Assembly (NCBI RefSeq): GCF_006346335.1
Contig: NZ_VDMC01000004.1
Location: forward strand, 111,909-175,908
Direction of reading: 5' to 3'
Origin: Aequorivita sinensis
GTDB lineage: Bacteria > Bacteroidota > Bacteroidia > Flavobacteriales > Flavobacteriaceae
DNA length: 64,000 nucleotides
The notes below the pieces were generated by a model. That model was not told where the DNA came from. It was given only the letters and a program-made list of their open reading frames with translations, and searched no databases. Shown in pieces: positions 24,307 through 33,873 of this stretch. A program made the position numbers and the translations under genes. The stretch's first letter is position 1; each line of letters begins with the position of its first letter.

Positions 24307-25908
24307 TTACATTCCAGATATCACCTTATCCTTAGGAAGTTTTACAGAATAAGAAAATTTCAACTTCTTAGTTTCTCCAGCTTTTAAGTTTAAACTCCAA
24401 GTAAGCTCTCCTCTATCGGTATTCACATCTGCATTAGAAGTATCAACAAGCTTGATTTCTATATCTTTTTCAGTTGATAGCGGGAACTGTTCTTTTACAT
24501 CAATTTTCACCGATTCACTACGAGTGTTTTTAACAGAAATCTCATAAGTATAAACTCGTTTTTGAGAATTGCCAAAGAAAGAAGTACTCCCTTCCTCATT
24601 CACTCTTTCACGCTTTGTAACAATACGTTCGTCTCTCCCTAAACTTAAGGTTAATTTTTCTTCAGTTGAATTGGGATTAATATATGAGCTACCAGCAAAA
24701 TTATTATCGATAATCAAATTCGCACTGCCTGGCAAAAGGTTAAGCTTACTCCAATTTGAAATTTTTGCAATTAAGAAAGCTGTTTCGTCCAATCGAGGTG
24801 CAGTAAGATAGGAGTATTCTGCAGGCAAGTCATATTTCTTTAATCTAACTGCCTGTGGTTTTTGATTCGAATAAATATCATAAGGTGTATTTATTACAAA
24901 TGAAGTTGACAGTTGATTCTCCTCAACTACTGCCATCTCATTTCTAGTGGCTCCATCTTCCATTACTTCCACTTGTACACCAGCAATTTTACCTTGTAGT
25001 CTCTGAGGGAGCGGAGCAGCAGGTTGATAAAAACCTACCCACCACGGATTTAATTGTGGCGCATTGTTATTGCGTTTCGGATTTCCACTTGAAAAAGCCA
25101 ATTTCACTTGCTTCCAATCAATTCCTGTAGCTTGTGAAACATTAGCGTTGTATACTAACTGTACAGGCTCATTTAGGTTATCTACTCTTACTTCATAAAA
25201 AGGTGTCCAAGACACATTATTCGTAAAATAATGGATGTCAAAATTTGTTTTCACAGCTCTATTAGAATTCAATCGAACAACTAATTGCCCTGCATTTTGT
25301 CCATTACCACCAGCTTCTTGTAACTGATTATTTAACTTATTAACTATCTTTTGTTGTTCTGCTTCTTTACTTTTCAAGTCCAAAATATTTGCAGAAAGGG
25401 TTTTATATTCTTCTCTGTAATATTTTATCATTGTAGCCATACTCGTCGGGGACACTCCATTTTGCCCACCAAACTTTCTATTTTCTTCCAATAATGCTAA
25501 AGTGCTTTCCTCACCTTTTCGGGAAGTTATTATTTCGTCTAAAGTGTTTTTAGCTTTGTCGTATTTACGCTTTACCTCTAAATATTGAGCGCTTTGATTT
25601 TCCCCTTTTACCAAATAATCTCTTTCAAAAGATACCGAAAGAATTGTTATTTGGCTATTATCACTTGTAATACGAATACTATTGGGATCAACATTTTGTG
25701 CAATCTGACTAATTACAAGTTCAGAACTTCCATTAGGCACAGAAAATTGACTAATTGTATGATGCATACTTGCTCCACGCCCATATATTGTTACATCTTC
25801 TAAAGAAGCTGTAGTTTCTAATGTGTTTTGTGCAAACCCTATTTGTGTTGTTATCGTCAAAACAAGAAATACTATTGGGAGTGGAAAAAGTTGTATAAGA
25901 GTTTTCAT
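24307..25908 (-). CDS. MuiA-family protein with DUF4139 domain
   Basis: A 533-residue secreted protein. I start it at the ATG at 25908 (MKTLIQLFPL), because the ten residues before it would spoil the signal peptide, which ends near GFAQ (residue 27). An N-terminal DUF4140-like beta domain (LEDVTIYGRGASMHHTISQF) is followed by a coiled-coil segment of roughly residues 120-205, then the DUF4139 beta-rich half beginning near LVVRLNSNRAV. Around residues 300-315 lies LQGKIAGVQVEV, which resembles the plug motif of SusC-type TonB receptors. The role is unknown; the family name comes from a mucoidy inhibitor gene. Upstream lies the GH113-like gene, 70 bases away on the same strand. Confidence 0.85.
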   Translation of the reverse strand: MKTLIQLFPLPIVFLVLTITTQIGFAQNTLETTASLEDVTIYGRGASMHHTISQFSVPNGSSELVISQIAQNVDPNSIRITSDNSQITILSVSFERDYLVKGENQSAQYLEVKRKYDKAKNTLDEIITSRKGEESTLALLEENRKFGGQNGVSPTSMATMIKYYREEYKTLSANILDLKSKEAEQQKIVNKLNNQLQEAGGNGQNAGQLVVRLNSNRAVKTNFDIHYFTNNVSWTPFYEVRVDNLNEPVQLVYNANVSQATGIDWKQVKLAFSSGNPKRNNNAPQLNPWWVGFYQPAAPLPQRLQGKIAGVQVEVMEDGATRNEMAVVEENQLSTSFVINTPYDIYSNQKPQAVRLKKYDLPAEYSYLTAPRLDETAFLIAKISNWSKLNLLPGSANLIIDNNFAGSSYINPNSTEEKLTLSLGRDERIVTKRERVNEEGSTSFFGNSQKRVYTYEISVKNTRSESVKIDVKEQFPLSTEKDIEIKLVDTSNADVNTDRGELTWSLNLKAGETKKLKFSYSVKLPKDKVISGM

Positions 25909-25978
25909 AAGCAATTTGTTTTTTATCGATATATCCAATATTTGTGCCGAGCTCGAATAACCTTAAAATTATTCCTAA

Positions 25979-27025
25979 TTATTTGGAGTAGTATTTTTTC
26001 ACCACAGTTTCGGCCGACTTGTTTTGAGGGGTAAATTGACTATCATTTTCACCACCTACTTTATCGTGTGCGATAAACCATTTCCAAAGAAAACCTCCTG
26101 CAAACCAATTTTCATCCCAAATAGATTGGTATAGCCCTTCTAATAAATTAGATTGAGCTTGAAAATTCACCGAATTCATAGACCTATCACTTTTCCAAGG
26201 TTCTTTTCCACTATAATCTACACTTCGATACCCATATTCTGTAAAAAGAATTTTTTTACCTTTTTCCTCTGAAAGGGCTTTCAACTCAATTTGCCATTTC
26301 TCAAAACCCGATTTTATTTCAGCAATAGTTGGAGTCTGACTATTAGAAACAGGGAAATACGCATCAACCCCAATATAGCCTAAAACATCCCAAAAAGGAA
26401 CTCTTTTATATTCGTCCCAATTGGCTGCATAAGTAAGTTTTCCACTATAAACTACGCGAACTTCTGTAACTAATTCACGCCAGTAATCGGGCCTGTGAAT
26501 TATAAAGTTTTCCAATTCGGTACCAATACAGAATATTTCAACATCTTTCCGTTCAGCTAATCGAGCATAATCTAATATGAAGTTTTTATAGGAGCTTTCT
26601 AAACTCAACCAATCTTCTTCAGAGTTCATCTTAATTCCACCCGTGAATTCTCCCCGCCAAACCCATATTTGGGGCTTTATCATTACCTTAATACCATTCT
26701 TCTGAAGTGTATTTACATATTGCTCAACACCAATTATAGTTTCTCCAAACCATTGCCTTTCTGAATTATATATTAACTCTGGATGTTCAACATTCTTGAT
26801 AAATCCAAAAGGCATAATTGCAGCGTAATTAGCATTGATACTTAATAAAGGTTCGATATTTTTTTGTTTAACCGAATCGCTAGAAGACACCAAGCTTACT
26901 CCATTAATTTTTGTTATATTTTCTATTTTCGACTCTTCGTGTTTTGCTAAATCTTTCTTTTGCACACAACTAACAAACTGTGTAAAAAGCATAATGTAAA
27001 TTAAAAAAGTGTATCGTTTTATCAT
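25979..27025 (-). CDS. GH113-like glycoside hydrolase lipoprotein
   Basis: A 348-residue predicted lipoprotein (signal sequence ending FVSC, Cys20). The mature part is a TIM-barrel glycosidase of the GTA/GH113-like type: INANYAAIMPFGFI, MIKPQIWVWRGEFTGG, the acid/base Glu in CIGTELENF (E170), VDAYFP, the likely nucleophile Glu in FTEYGYRS (E263), and the terminal GGFLWKWF. Characterised GH113 members are beta-mannanases; activity on mannan here is inference. It is co-directional with the MuiA-like gene, but no polysaccharide-utilisation genes (SusC/SusD pair) accompany it. Confidence 0.8.
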   Translation of the reverse strand: MIKRYTFLIYIMLFTQFVSCVQKKDLAKHEESKIENITKINGVSLVSSSDSVKQKNIEPLLSINANYAAIMPFGFIKNVEHPELIYNSERQWFGETIIGVEQYVNTLQKNGIKVMIKPQIWVWRGEFTGGIKMNSEEDWLSLESSYKNFILDYARLAERKDVEIFCIGTELENFIIHRPDYWRELVTEVRVVYSGKLTYAANWDEYKRVPFWDVLGYIGVDAYFPVSNSQTPTIAEIKSGFEKWQIELKALSEEKGKKILFTEYGYRSVDYSGKEPWKSDRSMNSVNFQAQSNLLEGLYQSIWDENWFAGGFLWKWFIAHDKVGGENDSQFTPQNKSAETVVKKYYSK

Positions 27026-27153
27026 AGTATCTTCTGTAGCCTATGAAATTAAGTTAATAATTCAAAAACTAAAAAATAAATCTACACTTTTAAATATGCT
27101 CTAATTGTAATTGTGTAGTTTTATAAATAATCGAATAAGATTATAATCAAACT

Positions 27154-28461
27154 ATGGAGCACGTTGTTATTATAGGTAATGGAATAGCAGGAATCACTGC
27201 TGCTAGGCATATTCGAAAGCTTTCAGACAAAAAGATAACTATACTATCTGCAGAAACAGAGTATTTCTTTTCTCGCACGGCATTGATGTATGTGTATATG
27301 GGGCATATGCGATGTCAAGACATAGAGCCTTACGAAAGTTGGTTTTGGGAAAAAAATCGATTAGAACTCAAAAAAGCCTATGTAGAAAGAGTAGATACAG
27401 ACAACAAAACTTTATTCTTTAAAGAAGGTGGTTCTATTAGTTACGACAAATTAATTATAGCTAGTGGATCTGTTACAAATACCTTTGGTTGGGAGGGTTT
27501 AGATTTAAATGGTGTTCAAGGTTTAGTAAACAAGCAAGACTTAGAAACTTTAGAAAAAAATGCTCCCAATAATAAGGCATGTCCTCACGCAGTGATAATT
27601 GGCGGTGGATTAATTGGTGTTGAATTGGCCGAAATGCTTCGCACTAGGGATATAAAAGTTACAATGCTAGTTCGAGAGGAAGGCTTTTGGGCAAATGTGC
27701 TTCCATTGCCAGAAGCAGAAATGATTTCACAACATATAATCTCACATGGTGTAAACCTAAAACACCTCAGCAATCTCGAAAAAATTATTGGTGATGCAGA
27801 TGGAAATGTTAAGGCTGTAATCACAAAAGAAGGGGAAGAAATCCCTTGTTCTATTGTGGGAATAACCACTGGAGTAAAACCTAATATTTCGTTTTTGAAA
27901 AATTCAAAAATTGAAACTGACAGGGGTATTTTAGTCAACAGAAAATTAGAAACAAACATTAAAGATGTTTACGCTATAGGAGATTGTGCTCAACAACGAG
28001 AACCCATTGGTCTTCGACCTGCAATTGAAGCGGTTTGGTATACAGGTAGAATGATGGGAGAAGCTCTTGCTCAAACTATTTGTGGTAATCATTTTGAATA
28101 CAACCCGGGAAATTGGTTTAACAGTGCTAAATTTTTCGACATAGAGTATCAAACTTACGGATGGGTATTTTCAGAAGAAAGACGAAAGGATTACGAGGAG
28201 CAGTTTCACTGGAAATGCAGAAGCAATTTACGAGCTGTAACTGTATCTTATCATAAAGAAACTCGAGAATTTTTAGGAATAAATACTTTTGGAATTAGAA
28301 TGCGACACGAAGTTTTTGATAGGTGGTTAAATGAAAAACGCGGTGTTGAATATGTTATAAAAAATCTTAGCCAGGCTAATTTTGATCCCGAATTTTTCAG
28401 TAGATATGAAAAAGAAATTGCGAATGAATTTTCATCAATTACCCAATTAGCTACATCTTAA
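27154..28461 (+). CDS. FAD/NAD(P)-dependent oxidoreductase
   Basis: A 435-residue flavoprotein of the pyridine nucleotide-disulphide oxidoreductase class. The FAD loop GNGIAGITAARHI starts at residue 8, the NAD(P)H loop IIGGGLIGVELAEML is in the middle, and the second FAD motif DVYAIGDCAQ precedes a C-terminal domain of about 130 residues that is not the usual dimerisation domain. No CxxxxC redox disulphide is visible, so a simple disulphide reductase is unlikely. Seven bases separate it from the next gene, a membrane iron-sulphur protein, so the two probably form one electron-transfer unit (inference). Confidence 0.85.
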   Translation: MEHVVIIGNGIAGITAARHIRKLSDKKITILSAETEYFFSRTALMYVYMGHMRCQDIEPYESWFWEKNRLELKKAYVERVDTDNKTLFFKEGGSISYDKLIIASGSVTNTFGWEGLDLNGVQGLVNKQDLETLEKNAPNNKACPHAVIIGGGLIGVELAEMLRTRDIKVTMLVREEGFWANVLPLPEAEMISQHIISHGVNLKHLSNLEKIIGDADGNVKAVITKEGEEIPCSIVGITTGVKPNISFLKNSKIETDRGILVNRKLETNIKDVYAIGDCAQQREPIGLRPAIEAVWYTGRMMGEALAQTICGNHFEYNPGNWFNSAKFFDIEYQTYGWVFSEERRKDYEEQFHWKCRSNLRAVTVSYHKETREFLGINTFGIRMRHEVFDRWLNEKRGVEYVIKNLSQANFDPEFFSRYEKEIANEFSSITQLATS

Positions 28462-28468
28462 TAAAATT

Positions 28469-30055
28469 ATGAGTACAGTTCAAAGAAATATGTCCCTTAC
28501 AGGAGAACCGCCAAAAACCATAAACGGTCAACAAAAAATCGCATCTGCTATTGGGTTGATTGGCTTATTGATTTTGGCATTAGCTCTTTTTAATGTGGAT
28601 TTTCCCAATAAATCGGTTTGGCTAACAGCTTCCCTAACTGCAATTGGAGGAGGAACTATTTGGTTTTCTATTGCGGCGTATAGCAATAAGCACGAAGGCA
28701 TAAAAAACGACGGTATATATTTTAAGTCGTTAACCTCAAAAGGTTTTTGGGGATGGATTTTAGGGATTTCCCTAACTTTATTCTATGTATTACTCTATTG
28801 GTTTCCACAATATCTAGGATATGTGCAAGGTGGAGATAACAAAGGTGTTGTTGCTCTTTTTGATCCATTAAGCAAATTTTTAAATGGTGGACCTGCAAGC
28901 CAATGGTTTCTATATGGCACACTTTATACCTTGGCAATTTTAGCCTTCGGAATAAAATTTATTTTAAAATACAGACATAATAAATACGAAAAGTTAAGAA
29001 CATACTCTGTAATGTTTTTTCAGTTAGGGTTTGCCTTTATTATACCTGAATTAATGCAACGCCTAAATAGCGAAACCTTTTCATTACCGTATTACGACTT
29101 AAAGAATATTTGGCCTCTAAACCACTATAACTTCGAACAATATAGAGTTGATGATTTTATTTCTGCAGGTAATATCGGAATTGGACTATTAATATTTGGT
29201 ATTGCTTCCATATTTATAATCACTCCTATCCTAACGTATAAATACGGAAAGCGTTGGTATTGTTCATGGGTTTGTGGTTGTGGTGGTCTTGCTGAAACCG
29301 CTGGAGATCCTTTCCGTCATTTAAGTGATAAAACGCAGGTGGCTTGGAAAGTTGAAAGATGGGTAATTCACAGTGTATTAGTTTTTGTAGTATTAATGAC
29401 CACAGCAGTTGTGCACTCTTATTTAGGTGACGATACTTCCAAATATTGGCTTACAAAAGATGTTTTCCTCATAAGTGTCGGTGTATTTTTAACCTTGGTT
29501 TTTACAGGGGTTTGGGTTTTTAAAAGAGAAGAAATTCAAAAAGACGCTCGCATTGGGTCTATAGCATACTTTGTAATTATCATCACCTTGATAGCCCTGC
29601 ATTTCACGACTGGAAAAACTTTATTCCTTTTTGATGCTGAAACGCTGCGTTCAACTTATGGATTTCTTATTGGTGCTGTTTTTAGCGGGGTAATTGGCGT
29701 TGGCTTCTACCCTATTTTTGGCAGTCGAGTTTGGTGTCGCTTTGGTTGTCCTATGGCAGCGATATTAGGATTTCAACAACGTTTATTTTCAAGATTTAGA
29801 ATTACTACCAATGGAGGCCAATGTATTAGTTGCGGAAATTGTTCTACATATTGCGAAATGGGAATAGACGTTCGCGCTTATGCCCAAAAAGGAGAAAACA
29901 TTGTTCGCTCTAGCTGTGTAGGCTGTGGAATATGTTCGGCTGTTTGCCCTCGTGGTGTTTTAAAACTTGAAAACGGACCATTAGAAAAAAGAATTAATCC
30001 TAATGAAATACTACTAGGAAATGATTTAGACCTAATGAACTATGTAAACAAATAA
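28469..30055 (+). CDS. membrane-bound polyferredoxin (NapH/NosR/CcoG-like 4Fe-4S protein)
   Basis: A 528-residue membrane protein with roughly eight hydrophobic segments and several cysteine clusters. On a cytoplasmic-type loop stands CSWVCGCGGLAETAGDPFR; a second CRFGCPMAA motif follows a later helix; the C-terminal domain is a two-cluster ferredoxin with CISCGNCSTYCEMG and CVGCGICSAVCPRG. This set resembles the NapH/NosR/CcoG group that moves electrons across or along the membrane. The electron acceptor cannot be named. It forms a tight pair with the preceding flavoprotein. Confidence 0.85.
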   Translation: MSTVQRNMSLTGEPPKTINGQQKIASAIGLIGLLILALALFNVDFPNKSVWLTASLTAIGGGTIWFSIAAYSNKHEGIKNDGIYFKSLTSKGFWGWILGISLTLFYVLLYWFPQYLGYVQGGDNKGVVALFDPLSKFLNGGPASQWFLYGTLYTLAILAFGIKFILKYRHNKYEKLRTYSVMFFQLGFAFIIPELMQRLNSETFSLPYYDLKNIWPLNHYNFEQYRVDDFISAGNIGIGLLIFGIASIFIITPILTYKYGKRWYCSWVCGCGGLAETAGDPFRHLSDKTQVAWKVERWVIHSVLVFVVLMTTAVVHSYLGDDTSKYWLTKDVFLISVGVFLTLVFTGVWVFKREEIQKDARIGSIAYFVIIITLIALHFTTGKTLFLFDAETLRSTYGFLIGAVFSGVIGVGFYPIFGSRVWCRFGCPMAAILGFQQRLFSRFRITTNGGQCISCGNCSTYCEMGIDVRAYAQKGENIVRSSCVGCGICSAVCPRGVLKLENGPLEKRINPNEILLGNDLDLMNYVNK

Positions 30056-30155
30056 TCCATATTTAGTCTTAGATTCCTACTAGGTTTGTATCCACATTCA
30101 AGTGATTGTCAGATATTTTTCTGAAATTCGCAATTTTAAAATTCTAAAGCATTTA

Positions 30156-30857
30156 ATGTCCAACAACATCAAAGTAATTATTCCGGCCTTCAATGAAGAA
30201 GACGCTATTGCTAAAGTAATTGCGGAAATTCCAGAAATTGTTTCAGAAGTAGTTGTTGTAAATAATAATTCTACAGACAATACTGCAAAAGTTGCTGAGG
30301 ACTCAGGCGCCACAGTATTACTAGAACCAAAAGCGGGATATGGTTATGCATGCTTAAAAGGAATGGAATATATTGCTAATCTAGAAAAAGCTAAACAACC
30401 AGATATTATCGTTTTTCTAGATGGTGACTATAGCGATTACCCTTCAGAATTAACTAGAATTGTAGCACCTATTATCGAAGATGATGTAGATTTTGTTGTA
30501 GGCGCTAGAGTAAAAGAACTTATGGAAAATGGTTCTATGACCTTACCTCAACGCTTCGGAAATGCTCTTGCAACCAGGCTTATGAAGCTTTTCTTCAATT
30601 CAACTTTTACAGATTTAGGGCCCTTTAGGGCTATTAAATACGATAAGTTACTAGCTTTGCAAATGGAGGATAAAACCTACGGATGGACAGTTGAAATGCA
30701 ACTTAAAGCATTGAAAAAGAAGTACACTTATGTTGAAATCCCTGTTAAATATAGAAATCGAATAGGTGTCTCAAAAGTTTCAGGTACGGTAAAAGGTGCT
30801 ATATTTGCAGGCGTAAAAATTCTAACCTGGATTTTTAAATACAGTTTCAAAAAATGA
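30156..30857 (+). CDS. family 2 glycosyltransferase (DPM1/polyprenyl-phosphate type)
   Basis: A 233-residue GT-A enzyme, started at the ATG at 30156 (MSNNIKVIIPAFNEE); an upstream in-frame GTG at 30102 would add an unrelated stretch. Motifs: VVNNNSTDNT, the glycine-rich GYGYACLKGMEYI and the metal site FLDGDYSDYPSEL. There are no clear membrane helices, so it is a short soluble form; family members transfer sugars to polyprenyl phosphate or other lipids. Its stop codon overlaps the next gene by four bases, so it is coupled to a membrane glycosyltransferase. Confidence 0.87.
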   Translation: MSNNIKVIIPAFNEEDAIAKVIAEIPEIVSEVVVVNNNSTDNTAKVAEDSGATVLLEPKAGYGYACLKGMEYIANLEKAKQPDIIVFLDGDYSDYPSELTRIVAPIIEDDVDFVVGARVKELMENGSMTLPQRFGNALATRLMKLFFNSTFTDLGPFRAIKYDKLLALQMEDKTYGWTVEMQLKALKKKYTYVEIPVKYRNRIGVSKVSGTVKGAIFAGVKILTWIFKYSFKK

Positions 30858-32344
30858 TTCTTGAATCAATAATCATTGCAATATATTCCATTGCCCTTCT
30901 CCTCATTTTCATGTACGCGTTGGCGCAACTTAACTTGCTATTCAATTATCTTAACGCAAGAAAAAAACATAAAGAATCTCCTACGTTCAATTTTTCAAAC
31001 GCCGAGGAAATCCCTTTTGTAACCATTCAGCTTCCAGTTTATAATGAGCTGTATGTTATGAAACGCCTACTAGACAATATTGCTCTTATAGACTATCCTC
31101 CCGACAAATTAGAGATTCAAGTTTTAGACGATAGTACAGATGAATCTTTTGAAACAACCGCCAAACACATTCTCGAACTAAAAAAAACAGGTCTCAATAT
31201 TCAGCATATTTCTCGCGAAAATAGAGTTGGATTTAAAGCTGGAGCGTTGAAAGAAGGTTTAAATATTGCAAAAGGTGAGTATATAGCCATATTTGATGCA
31301 GATTTTCTTCCACAAAAAGATTGGTTAAAAAAGACAATCCCTTACTTTAAAGATCCTGAAATTGGCGTGGTTCAAACTCGCTGGGGACATATAAATCGAG
31401 ATTATTCTATTCTTACTCGTGTTCAGGCTTTTGCTTTAGATGCACACTTTACTCTTGAGCAAGTAGGCAGAAACAGTAAAGGTCACTTTATCAACTTTAA
31501 TGGTACCGCTGGTGTTTGGCGAAAAGAATGTATTCTTGATGCGGGAAATTGGGAAGGTGATACACTAACTGAAGATTTAGACCTTAGCTACCGCGCACAA
31601 CTAAAAAAATGGAAATTTAAATATCTGGAAGATGTAGAAACACCTGCCGAGCTTCCCGTAGTAATTAGTGCTGCACGTTCGCAACAATTCAGGTGGAATA
31701 AAGGAGGGGCTGAAAACTTCCAAAAAATGGCTAAGCGAGTTTTAAAGAGTGATAACATTTCAAATAAAACAAAAGTTCACAGTTTATTGCATTTGCTAAA
31801 TAGCACTATGTTTTTAAACATTTTGATAGTTGCTATCTTAAGCATTCCGATGCTTTACATTAAGAATGAGTACGAGCATCTAAAGGTATATTTCTATGTA
31901 ATGAGCTTTTTTGTAATAAGCACCATCATATTTTTTGTGTGTTACTGGTTTACTTTTAAAAGCATTTATGGCGGTGGATTTAAGCGATTTTTGAAGTACA
32001 CAGCGATGTTTTTTACTTTTTTCTCAATAGCCATGGGCTTTTCCGCACATAATTCTATCGCTGTTTTAGAAGGACATTTCGGTAAAAAAAGTGACTTTAT
32101 TCGAACACCAAAATTCAATATTAGCAATTTGAAAGAGGGATGGAAGGGAAATAAATATATTGCTAAAAATATATCTCCAAATGTAATTATTGAAGGTGTA
32201 TTAATGATCTATTTCGCCTTTGGAATGTACAGTGCTTTTATTGTAGGAGACCAGGGCGGCGACTTCGGACTTTTCCCTTTTCACCTAATGCTATTTCTAG
32301 GATTCGGATTTGTATTTTTTAAATCATTAACATCGAAGGCATAA
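30854..32344 (+). CDS. membrane family 2 glycosyltransferase (cellulose synthase-like)
   Basis: A 496-residue processive-type GT2. One N-terminal membrane helix is followed by the GT-A domain with TIQLPVYNELYVMKRLL, VLDDSTDES, the DxD-like FDADFLPQKDW, the catalytic TEDLDLSYRAQLKKW, and the acceptor-binding QQFRW (residues 277-281) seen in beta-glycan and glycolipid synthases. At least four C-terminal hydrophobic helices follow. The product could be a polysaccharide or a glycolipid; no BcsB, c-di-GMP PilZ domain or other synthase partner is in the window, which favours the glycolipid option weakly. Confidence 0.87.
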   Translation: MILESIIIAIYSIALLLIFMYALAQLNLLFNYLNARKKHKESPTFNFSNAEEIPFVTIQLPVYNELYVMKRLLDNIALIDYPPDKLEIQVLDDSTDESFETTAKHILELKKTGLNIQHISRENRVGFKAGALKEGLNIAKGEYIAIFDADFLPQKDWLKKTIPYFKDPEIGVVQTRWGHINRDYSILTRVQAFALDAHFTLEQVGRNSKGHFINFNGTAGVWRKECILDAGNWEGDTLTEDLDLSYRAQLKKWKFKYLEDVETPAELPVVISAARSQQFRWNKGGAENFQKMAKRVLKSDNISNKTKVHSLLHLLNSTMFLNILIVAILSIPMLYIKNEYEHLKVYFYVMSFFVISTIIFFVCYWFTFKSIYGGGFKRFLKYTAMFFTFFSIAMGFSAHNSIAVLEGHFGKKSDFIRTPKFNISNLKEGWKGNKYIAKNISPNVIIEGVLMIYFAFGMYSAFIVGDQGGDFGLFPFHLMLFLGFGFVFFKSLTSKA

Positions 32345-32426
32345 GGTATAAACGTATATCGGAAAGAAATTGGACTTAAAACTTTCACTATCACGAAAAG
32401 TCCTAAGTCCTACATCTTATCTTTTA

Positions 32427-33788
32427 TTAAATTTTTTCTACATACCCCTTAACCTCCTGAAAATCCAAACCGCCATAATTCCCACTACTCATTAAGAGTA
32501 AGCTTGTGTTCTCGTAATCCTGAGAGAAAAGATAAGTCTTGAAATCCGCCGGATTTGTGAAAACGACTAAATCCTTACGATCGAAAGCCCCTTCAATCTG
32601 TTCCCTTTTTATTGCCTCCAACTTTTTTATCATTACAGCGTGAGGTGAATAGAAAACTACCGCACTATCTGCTGCATCTAGCGCTCCTTTATATTCCTTT
32701 AAAAACTCTGGATTAAGACTACTATAGGTGTGTAATTCTAAACAAGCAATCAATTTTCTATCTGGGTATTGATTTTTTACTGCTTGAGTTGTAGCCTTTA
32801 CCTTGCTAGGGGAATGCGCATAATCTTTGTAAGCAACAGCAGTAGCTGTTTCAGCTATCTTTTCTAAACGCTTGCTTGCGCCTTTAAATGTCGCAATGGC
32901 TTCGTAAAAGCCTTTTGCATCTATTCCCATTAATTGACAAACGCCTCTTGCGCCTGCTAAGTTGTTTAAATTGTGCTTTCCAAAGATTTCAACAGCCAAC
33001 GAGCCTTCTGATGTATTTAGAATTGTTGTTCCGCCTTGAACCTTATAATCAGGTGTTTTATAAGGATATTTCTTAATTGTATTAATTGTCGCTTCAACTA
33101 CGCGTTTTACCTCGGCATCTTCTTCATTGTAAACTATAGCGCCGTCTGCTGTGATTTCATTTAAAAATATTTCAAACTGCTCTACATAGTTTTCGTAAGT
33201 TGGAAATACATTGATGTGGTCCCAAGCAATTCCACTTAACAGGGCTATATTCGGTTTGTAAAGGTGAAACTTTGGTCTTCGATCTATAGGTGAAGAGAGA
33301 TATTCATCTCCTTCTATTACCATAAATTCATTATCATGAGTGATTTTAACCATAGTGTCAAACCCCTCTAATTGCGCTCCAACCATATAATCAACATCTT
33401 TTTCGTGGTAATTCATCACGTGTAAAATCATAGAAGTAATCGTGGTTTTACCGTGAGAGCCTCCAATTACAACACGTGTTTTATTCTTAGATTGTTCGTA
33501 TAAAAACTCCGGATAACTGAAGATTTTTAATCCGAGTTCCTTTGCCTTTAAAAGCTCAGGGTTATCTGCTTTAGCGTGCATTCCGAGGATTACAGCGTCT
33601 ATATCTGAAGTTATCTTTTCTGGAAACCAACCTACATTTTCTGGCAACAATCCTTTCGCTTTCAATCTACTTTTTGAAGGTTCGAAAATTTCATCATCAC
33701 TTCCAGTTACGTTTTCTCCTTTTTGATTTAATGCCAATGCTAAATTGTGCATTGCACTACCGCCAATGGCTATAAAGTGTATTCTCAT
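32427..33788 (-). CDS. mpl: UDP-N-acetylmuramate:L-alanyl-gamma-D-glutamyl-meso-diaminopimelate ligase Mpl
   Basis: A 453-residue Mur-ligase-family enzyme that joins recycled murein tripeptide to UDP-MurNAc. The start HFIAIGGSAMHNLALAL replaces the MurC-type GIGGIGMS loop; the P-loop is IGGSHGKTTITSM near residue 108; EGDEYLSSPIDRRPKF and AWDHINVFP are Mpl-type central motifs, and KDYAHSPSKVKAT follows. Together these set it apart from MurC at 8589. It is a stand-alone gene, monocistronic as far as can be seen. With DAP-type MurE in the same window, both de novo and recycling entry to the tripeptide nucleotide are covered. Confidence 0.92.
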   Translation of the reverse strand: MRIHFIAIGGSAMHNLALALNQKGENVTGSDDEIFEPSKSRLKAKGLLPENVGWFPEKITSDIDAVILGMHAKADNPELLKAKELGLKIFSYPEFLYEQSKNKTRVVIGGSHGKTTITSMILHVMNYHEKDVDYMVGAQLEGFDTMVKITHDNEFMVIEGDEYLSSPIDRRPKFHLYKPNIALLSGIAWDHINVFPTYENYVEQFEIFLNEITADGAIVYNEEDAEVKRVVEATINTIKKYPYKTPDYKVQGGTTILNTSEGSLAVEIFGKHNLNNLAGARGVCQLMGIDAKGFYEAIATFKGASKRLEKIAETATAVAYKDYAHSPSKVKATTQAVKNQYPDRKLIACLELHTYSSLNPEFLKEYKGALDAADSAVVFYSPHAVMIKKLEAIKREQIEGAFDRKDLVVFTNPADFKTYLFSQDYENTSLLLMSSGNYGGLDFQEVKGYVEKI

Positions 33789-33843
33789 ACTTAAGTTGAA
33801 TAATTTATGAGTTTAAAGTTTAAGTGTAAAGATACTTTTTCTA

Positions 33844-33873
33844 ATTCTGAATTCTTAATTCACAATTCAGAAT
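33844..33873. repeat. short inverted repeat at the TPR gene 3' end
   Basis: ATTCTGAATT (33844-33853) pairs with AATTCAGAAT (33864-33873), reaching the TPR gene stop codon. AT-rich, weak terminator or a copy of a common flavobacterial intergenic repeat. Confidence 0.5.

Noticed and set aside
32372..32410. GGACTTA/TAAGTCC inverted repeat as a terminator
   Set aside because: Stem of seven with a long loop and no clear T run; too weak to list as a feature.
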